From Chryseobacterium gregarium DSM 19109 (GTDB lineage Bacteria > Bacteroidota > Bacteroidia > Flavobacteriales > Weeksellaceae): a stretch of DNA of 64,000 bases. The notes under the pieces were generated by a model that saw nothing but the letters and a program-made list of their open reading frames with translations, was not told where the DNA came from and searched no databases. Location of the stretch: positions 124,001 to 188,000 of the forward strand of contig NZ_AUMU01000011.1 in NCBI RefSeq assembly GCF_000430845.1. The letters run 5' to 3'. A program made the position numbers and the translations under genes. Below, piece after piece: positions 46,689 to 55,327 of the stretch (position 1 is the stretch's first letter; each line of letters opens with the position of its first letter).

Positions 46689-47399
46689 ATGAAACCGAAA
46701 GCCATTTCCAACTGGAGCAGCGGCAAAGATTCTGCGCTTGCCCTATACAAAATTTTAAAAGAAGACCAATTTGAAGTTACTGCTCTGCTGACCAGCATCA
46801 ATAAAGAATTCCAGAGGATTTCCATGCACGGCGTTCATGTTTCACTGCTGGAACAGCAGGCAGCCTGTTTAGGATTTCCCCTGATTAAAATGGAACTCCC
46901 CGCAGAACCTTCTATGGAAGAGTATCAGGAAATCATGACCAAAACCATGAATGAAATACAATCCCAGGGAGTTACGCATTCTGTTTTCGGGGACATCTTT
47001 CTGGAAGATTTACGCAGATACCGTGAAGACCAGCTAGGGGCCATCGGGATGGAAGCCGTTTTCCCACTATGGAAACAAAATACCACAGACCTCATCCATG
47101 AATTTTTAGACTTAGGCTTTAAAACGATTGTCACCTGCATTAATGAAACGTATCTCGATAGAAGTTTTTCAGGAAGAATTATTGATAAAGATTTTATTAA
47201 AGATTTACCGGAAAATGTCGACCCCTGTGGCGAAAACGGGGAATTCCATACGTTTACTTTTGACGGCCCGATTTTTAAAAGTCCGGTTCAGTTTACAATT
47301 GGAGAAACGGTAAAGAAGACGTATCCAAAACCGAAGTCTGCAGGAAATAAAGAAACCGAAGATTATGTTTTCTGGTTTTGTGATTTGGTTTCTTTATAA
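46689..47399 (+). CDS. DUF71 PP-loop ATPase (diphthine-ammonia ligase-like)
   Basis: 236 residues. SNWSSGKDSALALYKILK is the SGGxDS-type PP-loop of adenine-nucleotide alpha hydrolases, and the rest (HGVHVSLLEQQAACLGFPLI, VFGDIFLEDLRRYREDQLGA, FLDRSFSGR-type region, CGENGEFHTFTFDGPIF) matches DUF71. Eukaryotic and archaeal relatives (Dph6) amidate diphthine on EF2. Bacteria lack diphthamide, so the bacterial substrate must differ and is not known to me. Length and motifs are intact. Confidence 0.88.
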   Translation: MKPKAISNWSSGKDSALALYKILKEDQFEVTALLTSINKEFQRISMHGVHVSLLEQQAACLGFPLIKMELPAEPSMEEYQEIMTKTMNEIQSQGVTHSVFGDIFLEDLRRYREDQLGAIGMEAVFPLWKQNTTDLIHEFLDLGFKTIVTCINETYLDRSFSGRIIDKDFIKDLPENVDPCGENGEFHTFTFDGPIFKSPVQFTIGETVKKTYPKPKSAGNKETEDYVFWFCDLVSL

Positions 47400-47409
47400 T
47401 CAGTAATGC

Positions 47410-48135
47410 TTATTCCACTACCGGATTCAGGAAATCCCGCATTTTATGTAATGATTTCTTATGCTCGAAAAAGTTAATGAGCACAAAAATAATCATTACC
47501 TGTAGAACAAAAGGAATGAGCAGTGCAATCATTAACGGAAGCAATGCCACTGAATCTTCAGTTCTGAAAAATTTAAAAACATATTGATCTTCCCTCAGTA
47601 TAATCTGGAACATGACATTGGCACAAATTATATATAGTCCTAAATTCTGCTGATATAAGGTATAAAACAGCTTTCCCTGATATTTGAAATCTCTTCTTAT
47701 ATATTCCCGCATTTCCGGACTAAAAATCCAAAATAAAAATGGAATCAGGACAAACAGGGAATTATATAGTCTGAAAATATCATTATAAACTTCCTGATCG
47801 GCGGACAAATAAATAAGCAGTAAATTAACGGCAAACGACAGTATTCCAAACCAAAGAGATTTCCTAATAATGGCATTATACTTTTCTTTTACTATTTTTT
47901 TAATCATCACCGGAATTTTTTCAGTATAAAAGATAAAATAACTTGTCATTTTAAACTCATCCGCCCAAAACTTTTGCGTCTTTAAAAGAGCTTTATCAAA
48001 ACTCAGGTTTTCCTGCACCTGAATATCAGAGAGCTGTTCTATCATATGATCCTTTACTTCCAGCAGAATATCTACGGGAAGTCTGTGGAGGATTAAATAA
48101 TCAATGACCTGTTGCTCCTGTTCTTTTGATATCAT
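47410..48135 (-). CDS. PadR-linked membrane protein
   Basis: 241 residues. An N-terminal helical cytosolic domain of about 60 residues (EQQVIDYLILHRLPVDILLE, DHMIEQLSDIQVQ) is followed by four predicted membrane segments (about 92-110, 120-137, 152-175 and 190-220). The N-terminal domain is repeated in the shortened gene at 48174-48395. Small PadR-controlled integral membrane proteins of this form are common in Bacteroidota, often with stress or permease links. It is probably the last gene of a padR operon. No function is assigned. Confidence 0.72.
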   Translation of the reverse strand: MISKEQEQQVIDYLILHRLPVDILLEVKDHMIEQLSDIQVQENLSFDKALLKTQKFWADEFKMTSYFIFYTEKIPVMIKKIVKEKYNAIIRKSLWFGILSFAVNLLLIYLSADQEVYNDIFRLYNSLFVLIPFLFWIFSPEMREYIRRDFKYQGKLFYTLYQQNLGLYIICANVMFQIILREDQYVFKFFRTEDSVALLPLMIALLIPFVLQVMIIFVLINFFEHKKSLHKMRDFLNPVVE

Positions 48136-48173
48136 TTTTTTACTTTTAAGATTTAAAATAATAAATATTTAGA

Positions 48174-48395
48174 TTAAAACATTGATTCTCTTTGTTTTGA
48201 GATACATAATCTGCAACTGTACGATAGTGGCATACAGAAGAAAAAACCAGCTTCCTGAAATCCTATATTATACGTCATCATTGCATCAGAAATCTGAGAA
48301 AGAAAGTGATCTTTTATTTCTAGATGCAGATTGTGATATAGCTTTCTTGAGTAAAGATATGCTTCAATCTGATGTTTCTGGTTCTGAGTAATCAT
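48174..48395 (-). pseudogene. Truncated paralogue of PadR-linked membrane protein
   Basis: 73 residues. The first about 50 (MITQNQKHQIEAYLYSRKLY, LEIKDHFLSQISDAM) are homologous to the start of the protein at 47410-48135, but the sequence then turns into an unrelated CMPLSYSCRLCISKQ tail and stops before any membrane segment. Neither of the other two frames restores homology, so it looks like a deletion remnant rather than a simple frameshift. Its start overlaps the padR stop by four bases (ATGA), so it is still likely translated and could act as a small soluble protein. Confidence 0.6.
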
Positions 48396-48739
48396 ATATT
48401 AAAAATCGTGTTTAGGTTAAATAAATAATTCTGCATTTCCTGTTCCTGTTCAATCTGCCTTTTTTTCCCTTTATCCGTTAAAAGGTAATATTTACGGTCT
48501 CTTCCGCTGATTTTTTGAATTTCGGAATTGATCATTCCTTCCGCTTCCAGTTTATGGAGAAGCGGATACAGTGCACCTTCAGTCATTTCGAGCTCACCTT
48601 TCGTAAGTTCTTTTGCACGTTGGGTAATCTGGTACCCGTACATTTTTACTTCTTTGGCAAGCAGTTTCAGAATAATATTTTGAAGCGTTCCTTTATACAG
48701 ACTGTTTTTTTTCAATACGGGATCTTTTATACCTAGCAA
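48392..48739 (-). CDS. PadR-family transcriptional regulator
   Basis: 115 residues. The winged-helix core is clear: LYKGTLQNIILKLLAKEVKM, YGYQITQRAKELTKGELEMT, EGALYPLLHKLEAEGMI, RKYYLLTDKGKK, plus a C-terminal dimer helix. The start is not ATG: the frame begins with TTG at 48739, and another TTG at 48715 (KKNSLYKG) is equally possible. An inverted repeat (48744-48764) just upstream is a probable operator. It likely represses its own operon, which includes the truncated gene and the membrane protein. Confidence 0.88.
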   Translation of the reverse strand: MLGIKDPVLKKNSLYKGTLQNIILKLLAKEVKMYGYQITQRAKELTKGELEMTEGALYPLLHKLEAEGMINSEIQKISGRDRKYYLLTDKGKKRQIEQEQEMQNYLFNLNTIFNI

Positions 48740-48743
48740 ATCT

Positions 48744-48764
48744 ATACATAATTTTCTTATGTAT
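48744..48764. promoter_or_regulatory. Candidate PadR operator
   Basis: Perfect inverted repeat ATACATAA-TTTTC-TTATGTAT ending four bases upstream of the padR start codon, in the region shared with divergent ruvC. ACAT/ATGT dyads are typical of PadR-family targets. Confidence 0.55.
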
Positions 48765-48823
48765 CAAAATAATTCAGATTTTTTATACTTATAATTTTCT
48801 GCCCGGAAAAATACAGAAAGCCC

Positions 48824-48831
48824 TATCTTTG
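48824..48831 (+). promoter_or_regulatory. ruvC promoter -7 box
   Basis: TATCTTTG only five bases before the ruvC ATG. If used, the transcript would start at or next to the start codon. Confidence 0.5.
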
Positions 48832-48836
48832 TTCTA

Positions 48837-49391
48837 ATGATTGCAGAAAAAATTATCTTAGGGATTGATCCGGGGACTACGATAATGGGGTTTGGACTAA
48901 TCTCCGTTAAAAAAGGCCATATGGAGATGGTTTCCATCCATGAACTGATCCTTAAAAAATATCCCAACCACGAAACCAAGCTAAAATATATTTTTGAAAA
49001 GACATTGGCACTGATTGATGAATTCCATCCTGATGAGGTTGCCCTTGAAGCTCCTTTTTACGGGAAAAATGTTCAGAGTATGCTGAAACTGGGTCGTGCT
49101 CAGGGCGTTGCTATGGCAGCAAGCCTTTACCGTAATATCCCGATTACAGAATATTCTCCGAAAAAAATAAAGATGGCGATTACCGGAAACGGGAACGCGA
49201 GCAAGGAACAGGTAGCCGGAATGTTGCAGAACCTTTTGAAACTGAAAGAATTCCCCACCAAATATCTTGATGCCTCTGACGGACTGGCTGTTGCAGTCTG
49301 CCATCATTTCAATTCCGGTAACATTGCCGATACCAAATCATATACCGGCTGGGACAGTTTTTTAAAACAGAATCCGGATCGTTTGAAGTAA
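48837..49391 (+). CDS. ruvC: Holliday junction resolvase RuvC
   Basis: 184 residues. RuvC cuts Holliday junctions with RuvAB. The acidic catalytic residues are recognisable in ILGIDPGTTIMGFGL, VALEAPFYGKNVQSMLKLGR and DASDGLAVAVCHH. Length and motif order are normal, with a short C-terminal extension (SGNIADTKSYTGWDSFLKQN). It is transcribed divergently from padR and followed by a convergent lipoprotein gene. Confidence 0.96.
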   Translation: MIAEKIILGIDPGTTIMGFGLISVKKGHMEMVSIHELILKKYPNHETKLKYIFEKTLALIDEFHPDEVALEAPFYGKNVQSMLKLGRAQGVAMAASLYRNIPITEYSPKKIKMAITGNGNASKEQVAGMLQNLLKLKEFPTKYLDASDGLAVAVCHHFNSGNIADTKSYTGWDSFLKQNPDRLK

Positions 49392-49415
49392 ATAAAGCAA
49401 TCCGGATTGAGAAAT

Positions 49416-49820
49416 CTATTTATATTCTGCCGGAGTAATGGTAAAATCCATGGTTGGCTTCCCGTTTTTATCATAGTAGGAATAAACCATCGTAACATCA
49501 TTATCCCGGAATTCCTTAATATCCGCAGATGTTTTCACCACTTTTACAGCGCCTTCTTTTGCCTGTTTCTTAAAAGCTTCGATTTGTTCAGGGCTGAAAT
49601 TTTCTTTTGTATCATCTGTTAATGTATAGTTATACTTAAAGATTTTCCCTGGCTGTGCCGAAACACTGTCAAGACGCATGCCTTCATTCATAACCTGCGG
49701 TGTAAGTTTGTTCATTCCTGCCGCCGCTTCTTTAAGTTCATCCTCAATGGATTTCTCTTTATTACACGAAACCAGTGTCAATGCAAGGCAAACAACTGAA
49801 AGTCTTAGTATATTTTTCAT
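49416..49820 (-). CDS. Small lipoprotein
   Basis: 134 residues with a lipoprotein leader ending LVSC (Cys19) and an acidic mature start NKEKSIEDELKEA. The rest (FKYNYTLTDDTKENFSPEQI, VTMVYSYYDKNGKPTMDFTI) is a mixed alpha/beta domain I cannot assign. Single-gene unit convergent with ruvC. Function unknown. Confidence 0.75.
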   Translation of the reverse strand: MKNILRLSVVCLALTLVSCNKEKSIEDELKEAAAGMNKLTPQVMNEGMRLDSVSAQPGKIFKYNYTLTDDTKENFSPEQIEAFKKQAKEGAVKVVKTSADIKEFRDNDVTMVYSYYDKNGKPTMDFTITPAEYK

Positions 49821-49938
49821 AATAATTTTTTTGATTGATACCTAAATATAGGATTTTTTTTCAATATAAATTTAATTTATTGATTTTCAATTTAATGACC
49901 GTCGCATCCATCATACTTGGTTAAACATAATACTATCT

Positions 49939-49971
49939 TTTGCATTGGTATGATTTTTAGTAGTACATTTG
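49939..49971 (+). promoter_or_regulatory. Promoter of DUF4407 gene
   Basis: TTTG (49939-49942), 21-base spacer and TACATTTG (49964-49971). It overlaps the alternative in-frame start at 49969, which favours ATG 49987. Confidence 0.65.
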
Positions 49972-49986
49972 TATAAATTTTCAATA

Positions 49987-51057
49987 ATGAAAAACAATCA
50001 ACAAACTATAAATCAGGCCCATCATAAGATCAATGGGTTTCAGAAGTTTCTGATAGTCTGCTCCGGAGGAAACATTCACATCCTCAGAAAAACACCCAGC
50101 GAGTGGAACAAATTTGCGGGGATCGGGGGTATTGTTCTTTTTACGGCTGTCTTTGCCACACTTTCCGCCGGCTACGCCATGTACACGGTTTTTGATGAAA
50201 TCTGGACATCAATGGGTTTCGGCCTGCTATGGGGATTAATGATTTTTAACCTCGACCGGTACATTGTGTCTTCCATTAAAAAAACAGACACGTGGTGGAA
50301 TCAGATCCTTATGGCAATTCCGAGATTGATCTTGGCTACTTTTTTAGGAATTATTATTTCTAAACCGCTGGAGCTTAAAATTTTTGAAAAAGAAGTGAAC
50401 AAGCAGCTGAATACCATTATTCAGAGGAATAAAAAACAGCTTCAGGGCGAGATGAGCGGAAGGATCCTTCAGCAGAGCGGCCCTTTTGAAACGGAGAAAA
50501 AACAGATTTCAGATAAGACCGTTCAATACCAGAAATCCTATGACTCCGCCTCGGTAGAGCTTGAAAAAGAAATTCTGGGGAAACAGTCCGGACTGACCAG
50601 CGGCAAGGAAGGTTTCGGACCGAATGCCAAACGCAAGCAGGAACTGAAAGAACAAAGACGGCTGGATCTTGAAAATTATCAGAAACAAATGGCACCAAGG
50701 CTGGACTATCTGGATAAGGAAATCTCAAAGGTCTATACCAACCTGGAAACCGAAAGGAAATCTACAGAAACTTTTGAGGATAAATTTAACGGCTTTGCTG
50801 CGAGGCTGCAGGCATTGGATGAGCTGGGTAAAAACTCCGCTATCATTGGCCTAGCGGCAACCTTCATTATGGGGCTCTTTATCTGTCTGGAAATTTCTCC
50901 GGTCCTAGTAAAACTGATTTCTCAGGTAGGGCCTTACGATTACCTTCTGGAAAAAACAGAAAATGATTTCCGCCTTTATTCCAAAGAGAAAATTGAAAAA
51001 GGAAATGCCCTGACGGATTATCGGATTGATGATTTCAAAGACAATTTACATAAATAG
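49987..51057 (+). CDS. DUF4407 membrane protein
   Basis: 356 residues from ATG 49987. N-terminal FLIVCSGGNIHILRKTPSEW, then membrane segments GIVLFTAVFATLSAGYAM, FGLLWGLMIFNLDRYIVSS, and ILMAIPRLILATFLGIIIS. A long charged coiled-coil region (about 130-270) follows, then a final membrane segment (IIGLAATFIMGLFICLEISP). This is the DUF4407 pattern. Function is unknown; the coiled coil between membrane parts suggests a structural or assembly role. A strong shared terminator follows. Confidence 0.85.
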   Translation: MKNNQQTINQAHHKINGFQKFLIVCSGGNIHILRKTPSEWNKFAGIGGIVLFTAVFATLSAGYAMYTVFDEIWTSMGFGLLWGLMIFNLDRYIVSSIKKTDTWWNQILMAIPRLILATFLGIIISKPLELKIFEKEVNKQLNTIIQRNKKQLQGEMSGRILQQSGPFETEKKQISDKTVQYQKSYDSASVELEKEILGKQSGLTSGKEGFGPNAKRKQELKEQRRLDLENYQKQMAPRLDYLDKEISKVYTNLETERKSTETFEDKFNGFAARLQALDELGKNSAIIGLAATFIMGLFICLEISPVLVKLISQVGPYDYLLEKTENDFRLYSKEKIEKGNALTDYRIDDFKDNLHK

Positions 51058-51115
51058 CTTATGAAATTTTATTTTTTATAGAAAATTTGAAATTGTAGGA
51101 TAATTTAAAAAAATT

Positions 51116-51145
51116 AAACCACTGCCTTTTGTGCAGTGGTTTTTA
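51116..51145. terminator. Bidirectional terminator DUF4407 gene / guaB
   Basis: AAACCACTGC (51116-51125) pairs with GCAGTGGTTT (51133-51142) and is flanked by A and T runs. Confidence 0.85.
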
Positions 51146-51170
51146 TATTTACCAGAAAAATTTTATATAA

Positions 51171-52631
51171 TTATAAAGAATAATTCGGAGCTTCCTGCGT
51201 AATGATTACATCATGAGGATGGGATTCTTTCAATCCACTTCCGGTGATCATTACCATTTTGGTATCTTTTTGTAAAGCTTCAATATCTTTGGCTCCGCAA
51301 TATCCCATTCCTGCTCTCAATCCTCCGGTCAGCTGGAAAATCACTTCTTCCAGTGATCCTTTGCTTGGCACTCTCCCTTCGATTCCTTCCGGAACGAATT
51401 TCTTGGCCTCACTCTGGAAATATCTTTCTTTTCCGCCTCTCTTCATTGCAGAAAGGCTGCCCATTCCCTGGTATGTTTTGAATTTTCTTCCCTGGAAGAT
51501 AATTTCTTCTCCCGGTGCTTCATCGGTTCCGGCTAAAAGCGAACCTAACATCACTGCTCCGGCTCCGCTAGCGATCGCTTTTACGATGTCTCCTGAAAGT
51601 TTGATTCCTCCGTCAGCAATTACCGCAACATTTTTAGATTGGGCATACTCATAAACATTATAAATAGCAGATAACTGAGGAACTCCCACTCCGGCAACCA
51701 CCCTTGTTGTACAGATAGACCCGGGGCCTACTCCTACTTTTAAAACATTGGCCCCTGCCTTAATCAGATCTTCTGCAGCTTCAGCGGTTACAATATTCCC
51801 TCCGACGATATCCAGATCAGGATAGGTCTTTCTGATTTCGGAAATCTTATCCAGCACTCCTTTCGAATGTCCGTGGGCAGAATCAATTCCGATAATATCA
51901 ACTCCCGCCTGAACCAATGCTGCAATTCTGTCTAAGGTGTCTTCACCGACACCAACACCTGCTCCAACGATTAAGCGGCCTTTTTCGTCTTTGTTTGCAT
52001 TCGGGTATTCTAACTGGTTATCGATATCTTTAATGGTAATCAAACCAACTAATTTATTAGCCTTATCAACAATCGGAAGCTTTTCAACCCTGCTCTTAAG
52101 AAGAATTTCTTTTGCTTTTTCAAGGTTGGTATCTTTATCTGAAGTGATCAGATTTTCTTTGGTCATGATTTCCTCAACCTTCATCGTAAGGTTTTCCTGA
52201 TACTTTACATCTCTGTTGGTAATGATCCCGATCAGGGTATTTTCAGCATCTACTACAGGAAGCCCGGAAATTTTATATTTCGCCATCGTTTCTTTAGCTT
52301 CAGCCAGCGTATGATCCTTTGAAAGGGTCACCGGATCTGAAATCATTCCGTTTTCTGAACGCTTCACACGGTTGACCTGAGCAGCCTGTTCAGCAATCGT
52401 CATATTTTTATGGATAAACCCTAAACCGCCGACTCTTGCCAAAGCAATCGCCAAGTCAGCTTCCGTAACGGTATCCATGGCAGCAGAAACTATAGGAACA
52501 TTAAGCGTAATTTTGTCGGTAAGTCTTGATTTTAATGAAACCTGATTAGGCAAAACTTCAGAATAAGAAGGAACTAGAAGCACGTCATCGAAAGTGATGG
52601 CTGTCTCTACAATTTTGTTATGAATAGACAT
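51171..52631 (-). CDS. guaB: IMP dehydrogenase
   Basis: 486 residues, typical length. It oxidises IMP to XMP with NAD, the committed step of GMP synthesis. TIM-barrel signatures: [60 protein letters not shown] with the catalytic cysteine, [20 protein letters not shown], and [10 protein letters not shown]. The tandem CBS regulatory domains (about 95-205) are intact. Single-gene unit with -7 box TAATTTTG on the minus strand at 52645-52652. Confidence 0.98.
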   Translation of the reverse strand: MSIHNKIVETAITFDDVLLVPSYSEVLPNQVSLKSRLTDKITLNVPIVSAAMDTVTEADLAIALARVGGLGFIHKNMTIAEQAAQVNRVKRSENGMISDPVTLSKDHTLAEAKETMAKYKISGLPVVDAENTLIGIITNRDVKYQENLTMKVEEIMTKENLITSDKDTNLEKAKEILLKSRVEKLPIVDKANKLVGLITIKDIDNQLEYPNANKDEKGRLIVGAGVGVGEDTLDRIAALVQAGVDIIGIDSAHGHSKGVLDKISEIRKTYPDLDIVGGNIVTAEAAEDLIKAGANVLKVGVGPGSICTTRVVAGVGVPQLSAIYNVYEYAQSKNVAVIADGGIKLSGDIVKAIASGAGAVMLGSLLAGTDEAPGEEIIFQGRKFKTYQGMGSLSAMKRGGKERYFQSEAKKFVPEGIEGRVPSKGSLEEVIFQLTGGLRAGMGYCGAKDIEALQKDTKMVMITGSGLKESHPHDVIITQEAPNYSL

Positions 52632-52644
52632 CTTTACTTTCTTG

Positions 52645-52652
52645 CAAAATTA
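52645..52652 (-). promoter_or_regulatory. guaB promoter -7 box
   Basis: TAATTTTG on the minus strand, 13 bases before the guaB ATG. Confidence 0.5.
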
Positions 52653-52799
52653 AGGTATTTTGCTGAAATACGAAAATTGATTTTAATAGTTTAAATAAAA
52701 CTTAACAATCAATACTTTATATTAAAAATAGCCGCTCCGAAACCGGAATGGCCATTTGTAAAAAATACAATTTAATATATGATCTGAATATAAAAGTCT

Positions 52800-53306
52800 C
52801 TATTTATCCCTTGCTGAAGCAATCATCCTTGAAATATCATCTGCCGTAAAACTCCCTTTTATATCTACAAAAACAAGTTCTTTATCTGAGTTTACGGTAA
52901 TCAGCATATTTCTGATTGTCTCGCCTTTTTGTTTAACCCGGATATTCACATTGTCACCGTCATGCTTTATCGTTGCCCAGTCTTCATAATTATTATCATT
53001 CAGGTAGTCTGCAAAATCTTTCAGCATGCTCCGGTCTCCATTTTCAATGGTCAGGACTTTGATTTTAGATACTTTTTTGATCATCTGAATAATCTCCTCA
53101 TGGTCTTCCCCATCTTCCCTTAATGCTTTTTTAATAACCGGTTTCGCTAAAAACATGGGGACATTGATGCTTGTAAATCTCGCTCCTTTAAAATCATTTC
53201 CGGAATCTGAAAAGTAAGCCTTATTTGCTTTTCCTGTAGAAACGATGCAGGACTGCATCAGAATCATTGAACAAATAATTAGAAAAACAGGTTTCAGTAT
53301 TTTCAT
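52800..53306 (-). CDS. DUF4252 lipoprotein
   Basis: 168 residues from ATG 53306, whose leader ends MQSC (Cys20). An upstream in-frame ATG at 53324 would overlap the preceding gene and lacks a better leader. The DUF4252 pattern is visible: KVLTIENGDRSMLKDFADYL, YEDWATIKHDGDNVNIRVKQ, FVDIKGSFTADDISRMIASA. It resembles the N-terminal part of the neighbouring 53317-54588 protein, ten bases upstream. It is the last gene of an ECF sigma-factor unit, so envelope homeostasis is a plausible role. Confidence 0.82.
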   Translation of the reverse strand: MKILKPVFLIICSMILMQSCIVSTGKANKAYFSDSGNDFKGARFTSINVPMFLAKPVIKKALREDGEDHEEIIQMIKKVSKIKVLTIENGDRSMLKDFADYLNDNNYEDWATIKHDGDNVNIRVKQKGETIRNMLITVNSDKELVFVDIKGSFTADDISRMIASARDK

Positions 53307-53316
53307 GGTTAATAAT

Positions 53317-54588
53317 TTAATCAATTTGTTTTAAAGACCCACCCGACACTTTACTGATATGGGAATCGATTTCAGGATTACCTTTATATTTTACCGAAGC
53401 TCCTGATGAAGCTTCCACTTTAAGTTTATTCTTTACTTCCAAGCTGATGCTTGCCCCTGAAGAAGATTCCACATTTGCATTACTTACGCTTAAATTTTCT
53501 GCCTTGCACACGGCTCCGCTGGTGACCTCAAATATTCCGGTGCCTGCGGTTCCTTCAAGATTTGTATTGGAGCCACTTGTTCCTTTGAAAACAAATTTTC
53601 CTGAGGTTACACCTGCTCTTATGTTTGAACCTGAATCTACGGATACGCTCATATTATCAGCCACATTGAACTTTCCATTGATATTGGATCCTGATGAAGC
53701 CTCGACATTTAAGTTGTTTTCCCGTATCATATTGACTACGATGAAACTTGCTCCTGAAGTGGTCTGGATGTTTTCCATACGCGGAGAAGAAACATTGACG
53801 CTTAAGTTTTTAAACTTCAGGCTTTTTACGCCTTTGTTGTCAATATAAACTTTTAAAATACCGTTTTCCACTTTGGTGATGACATATTGAAGTTTATCCG
53901 CATCTGCGGTTACTTTTACACTGGTCGGACTTTCCTGTTTGAAAATCACATTTACTCCTGTGCTTACCTGAATTCCTGAAAAATTTGCGATATTCCTGGA
54001 TTCCCCGTTTAAATAGGAAGAATTTGCCTGAGAAGTAAGATTATTTCTTGCATTGGTAACAGGATTGGTTTTTGTTTCAGAAGAATTCACGATTCTGCTA
54101 ATATCGTCCATTGACAGTTTGCCATCCAGCTTTACCAGGATACTTTCTTCACCGCCGCTGTCTATACTCAACAGCACGTCATCCAGAATTCCGTTTTTTT
54201 CTTCCGCCGACATAAATTTTATTTTGGCGCCGCCACTGTTCATGGACATGATTTCGCTGTAGTTCATGCTTTTCAGGTAAGACGAAATATCTCTGCCGAT
54301 CTGCGACAACTGCATTCCTTTAGCCGATTTTCCATCGCCCGATTTTTCTGCAATCAGAACTTTCAGCCCTGTAATTTTTGACAGCAGGGGTTTGATCTGA
54401 TCCAGCTCTGCATCTCCCAGATCCAGGCTGCCCAGCATTCCGAACATCGGTTTGGCAATCTTAATGGAAGTTACGCCTTCCACATCCTGGTATTTCTCAA
54501 ATAGCAGGTCTAATTTATCTTTCACCTGTCCATACACATTGAAGAAATGTGAAAAAGCGAGTGCGAATATGATGAATATTTTTTTCAT
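53317..54588 (-). CDS. DUF4252 plus DUF2807 (GIN) exported protein
   Basis: 423 residues. A signal peptide (IFIIFALAFSHFFNVYGQ) is followed by a DUF4252 domain (about 20-165: YLKSMNYSEIMSMNSGGAKI, ILVKLDGKLSMDDISRIVNS). After a linker, a DUF2807/GIN beta-helix-like domain (about 195-410) shows repeated SSGS/SSGAS turns: NLNVEASSGSNINGKF, VSVDSGSNIRAG, VESSSGASISLEV, VEASSGASVKYKG. GIN domains are common in Bacteroidota exported proteins of unknown role. The fusion of the two families, beside a stand-alone DUF4252 gene, is unusual. Confidence 0.85.
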   Translation of the reverse strand: MKKIFIIFALAFSHFFNVYGQVKDKLDLLFEKYQDVEGVTSIKIAKPMFGMLGSLDLGDAELDQIKPLLSKITGLKVLIAEKSGDGKSAKGMQLSQIGRDISSYLKSMNYSEIMSMNSGGAKIKFMSAEEKNGILDDVLLSIDSGGEESILVKLDGKLSMDDISRIVNSSETKTNPVTNARNNLTSQANSSYLNGESRNIANFSGIQVSTGVNVIFKQESPTSVKVTADADKLQYVITKVENGILKVYIDNKGVKSLKFKNLSVNVSSPRMENIQTTSGASFIVVNMIRENNLNVEASSGSNINGKFNVADNMSVSVDSGSNIRAGVTSGKFVFKGTSGSNTNLEGTAGTGIFEVTSGAVCKAENLSVSNANVESSSGASISLEVKNKLKVEASSGASVKYKGNPEIDSHISKVSGGSLKQID

Positions 54589-54649
54589 GAGTCAATTTTT
54601 TATTTTTGATTATCGTGCCTGATCAGGATATATAATCGTTAAAGGTTAA

Positions 54650-55327
54650 TTAATAATCGTCGTCCACGACTTTGGGTTGTGCTAATTTTTCACTGACGTT
54701 ATTTGCAAATATCTGAAATGAATACTTAGTTACATTAATGGCTTCTTCCACATTTTCGATTCTCTTTCCGTTTACAATCACGTAAGAATCTTGATAGACT
54801 GCAGGATCTGAAGCTTTAGGCTTATTTGAAGAATTGTCTACAAACTTGGGCTTCCTTTCCTTCTTTAGCCGGCCTCGTTTAGGCAGAATTTCATCCATCA
54901 CGTCTTTATCAGCGATTGAATTTTCCTGAGAAACAGAATCCTTTCTAACTTCCGAAAGAGAATCTGAAGGATGGTTGAAAGCTACCTGTTCCTGATGATC
55001 GTTATTTTCTTCGATGAAATCATTTTTCTGTTTTTTAATCTGATTTTCAACCAACTGCGTCTGGTCTTCAATCTGACTTTTCTGATTCCGGTTAAATATA
55101 AAGCCTACACCCAATATCAAAGCTACACTCGCTGCCATCCAGAACCACTTCGGGAATGAAGGTTTTGCTTTTGTTCCTATCGGAATAATGGGTGTTTCGT
55201 TATTCTGGACCTCATCATCGTTTCCCTCTGCTTTTTTCAGGAAATCTTCAAAATCCCAGTCCATTTTTTCTTCCTTAATATTCTGGAAGACCTCATTATA
55301 TTTATCTTGAAATTTGTCTTTGCTCAT
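54650..55327 (-). CDS. Single-pass membrane protein, putative anti-sigma factor
   Basis: 225 residues. A cytosolic N-terminus of about 65 residues (DKYNEVFQNIKEEKMDWDFE) precedes one membrane segment (FWMAASVALILGVGFIFN), and a long charged extracytoplasmic part follows. The gene overlaps the ECF sigma gene by 26 bases. That order and topology are the classical form of a sigma/anti-sigma pair, although no ZAS-type HxxxCxxC motif is visible. The C-terminal segment (IVNGKRIENVEEAINVTKYS) may be a sensor. Confidence 0.7.
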   Translation of the reverse strand: MSKDKFQDKYNEVFQNIKEEKMDWDFEDFLKKAEGNDDEVQNNETPIIPIGTKAKPSFPKWFWMAASVALILGVGFIFNRNQKSQIEDQTQLVENQIKKQKNDFIEENNDHQEQVAFNHPSDSLSEVRKDSVSQENSIADKDVMDEILPKRGRLKKERKPKFVDNSSNKPKASDPAVYQDSYVIVNGKRIENVEEAINVTKYSFQIFANNVSEKLAQPKVVDDDY

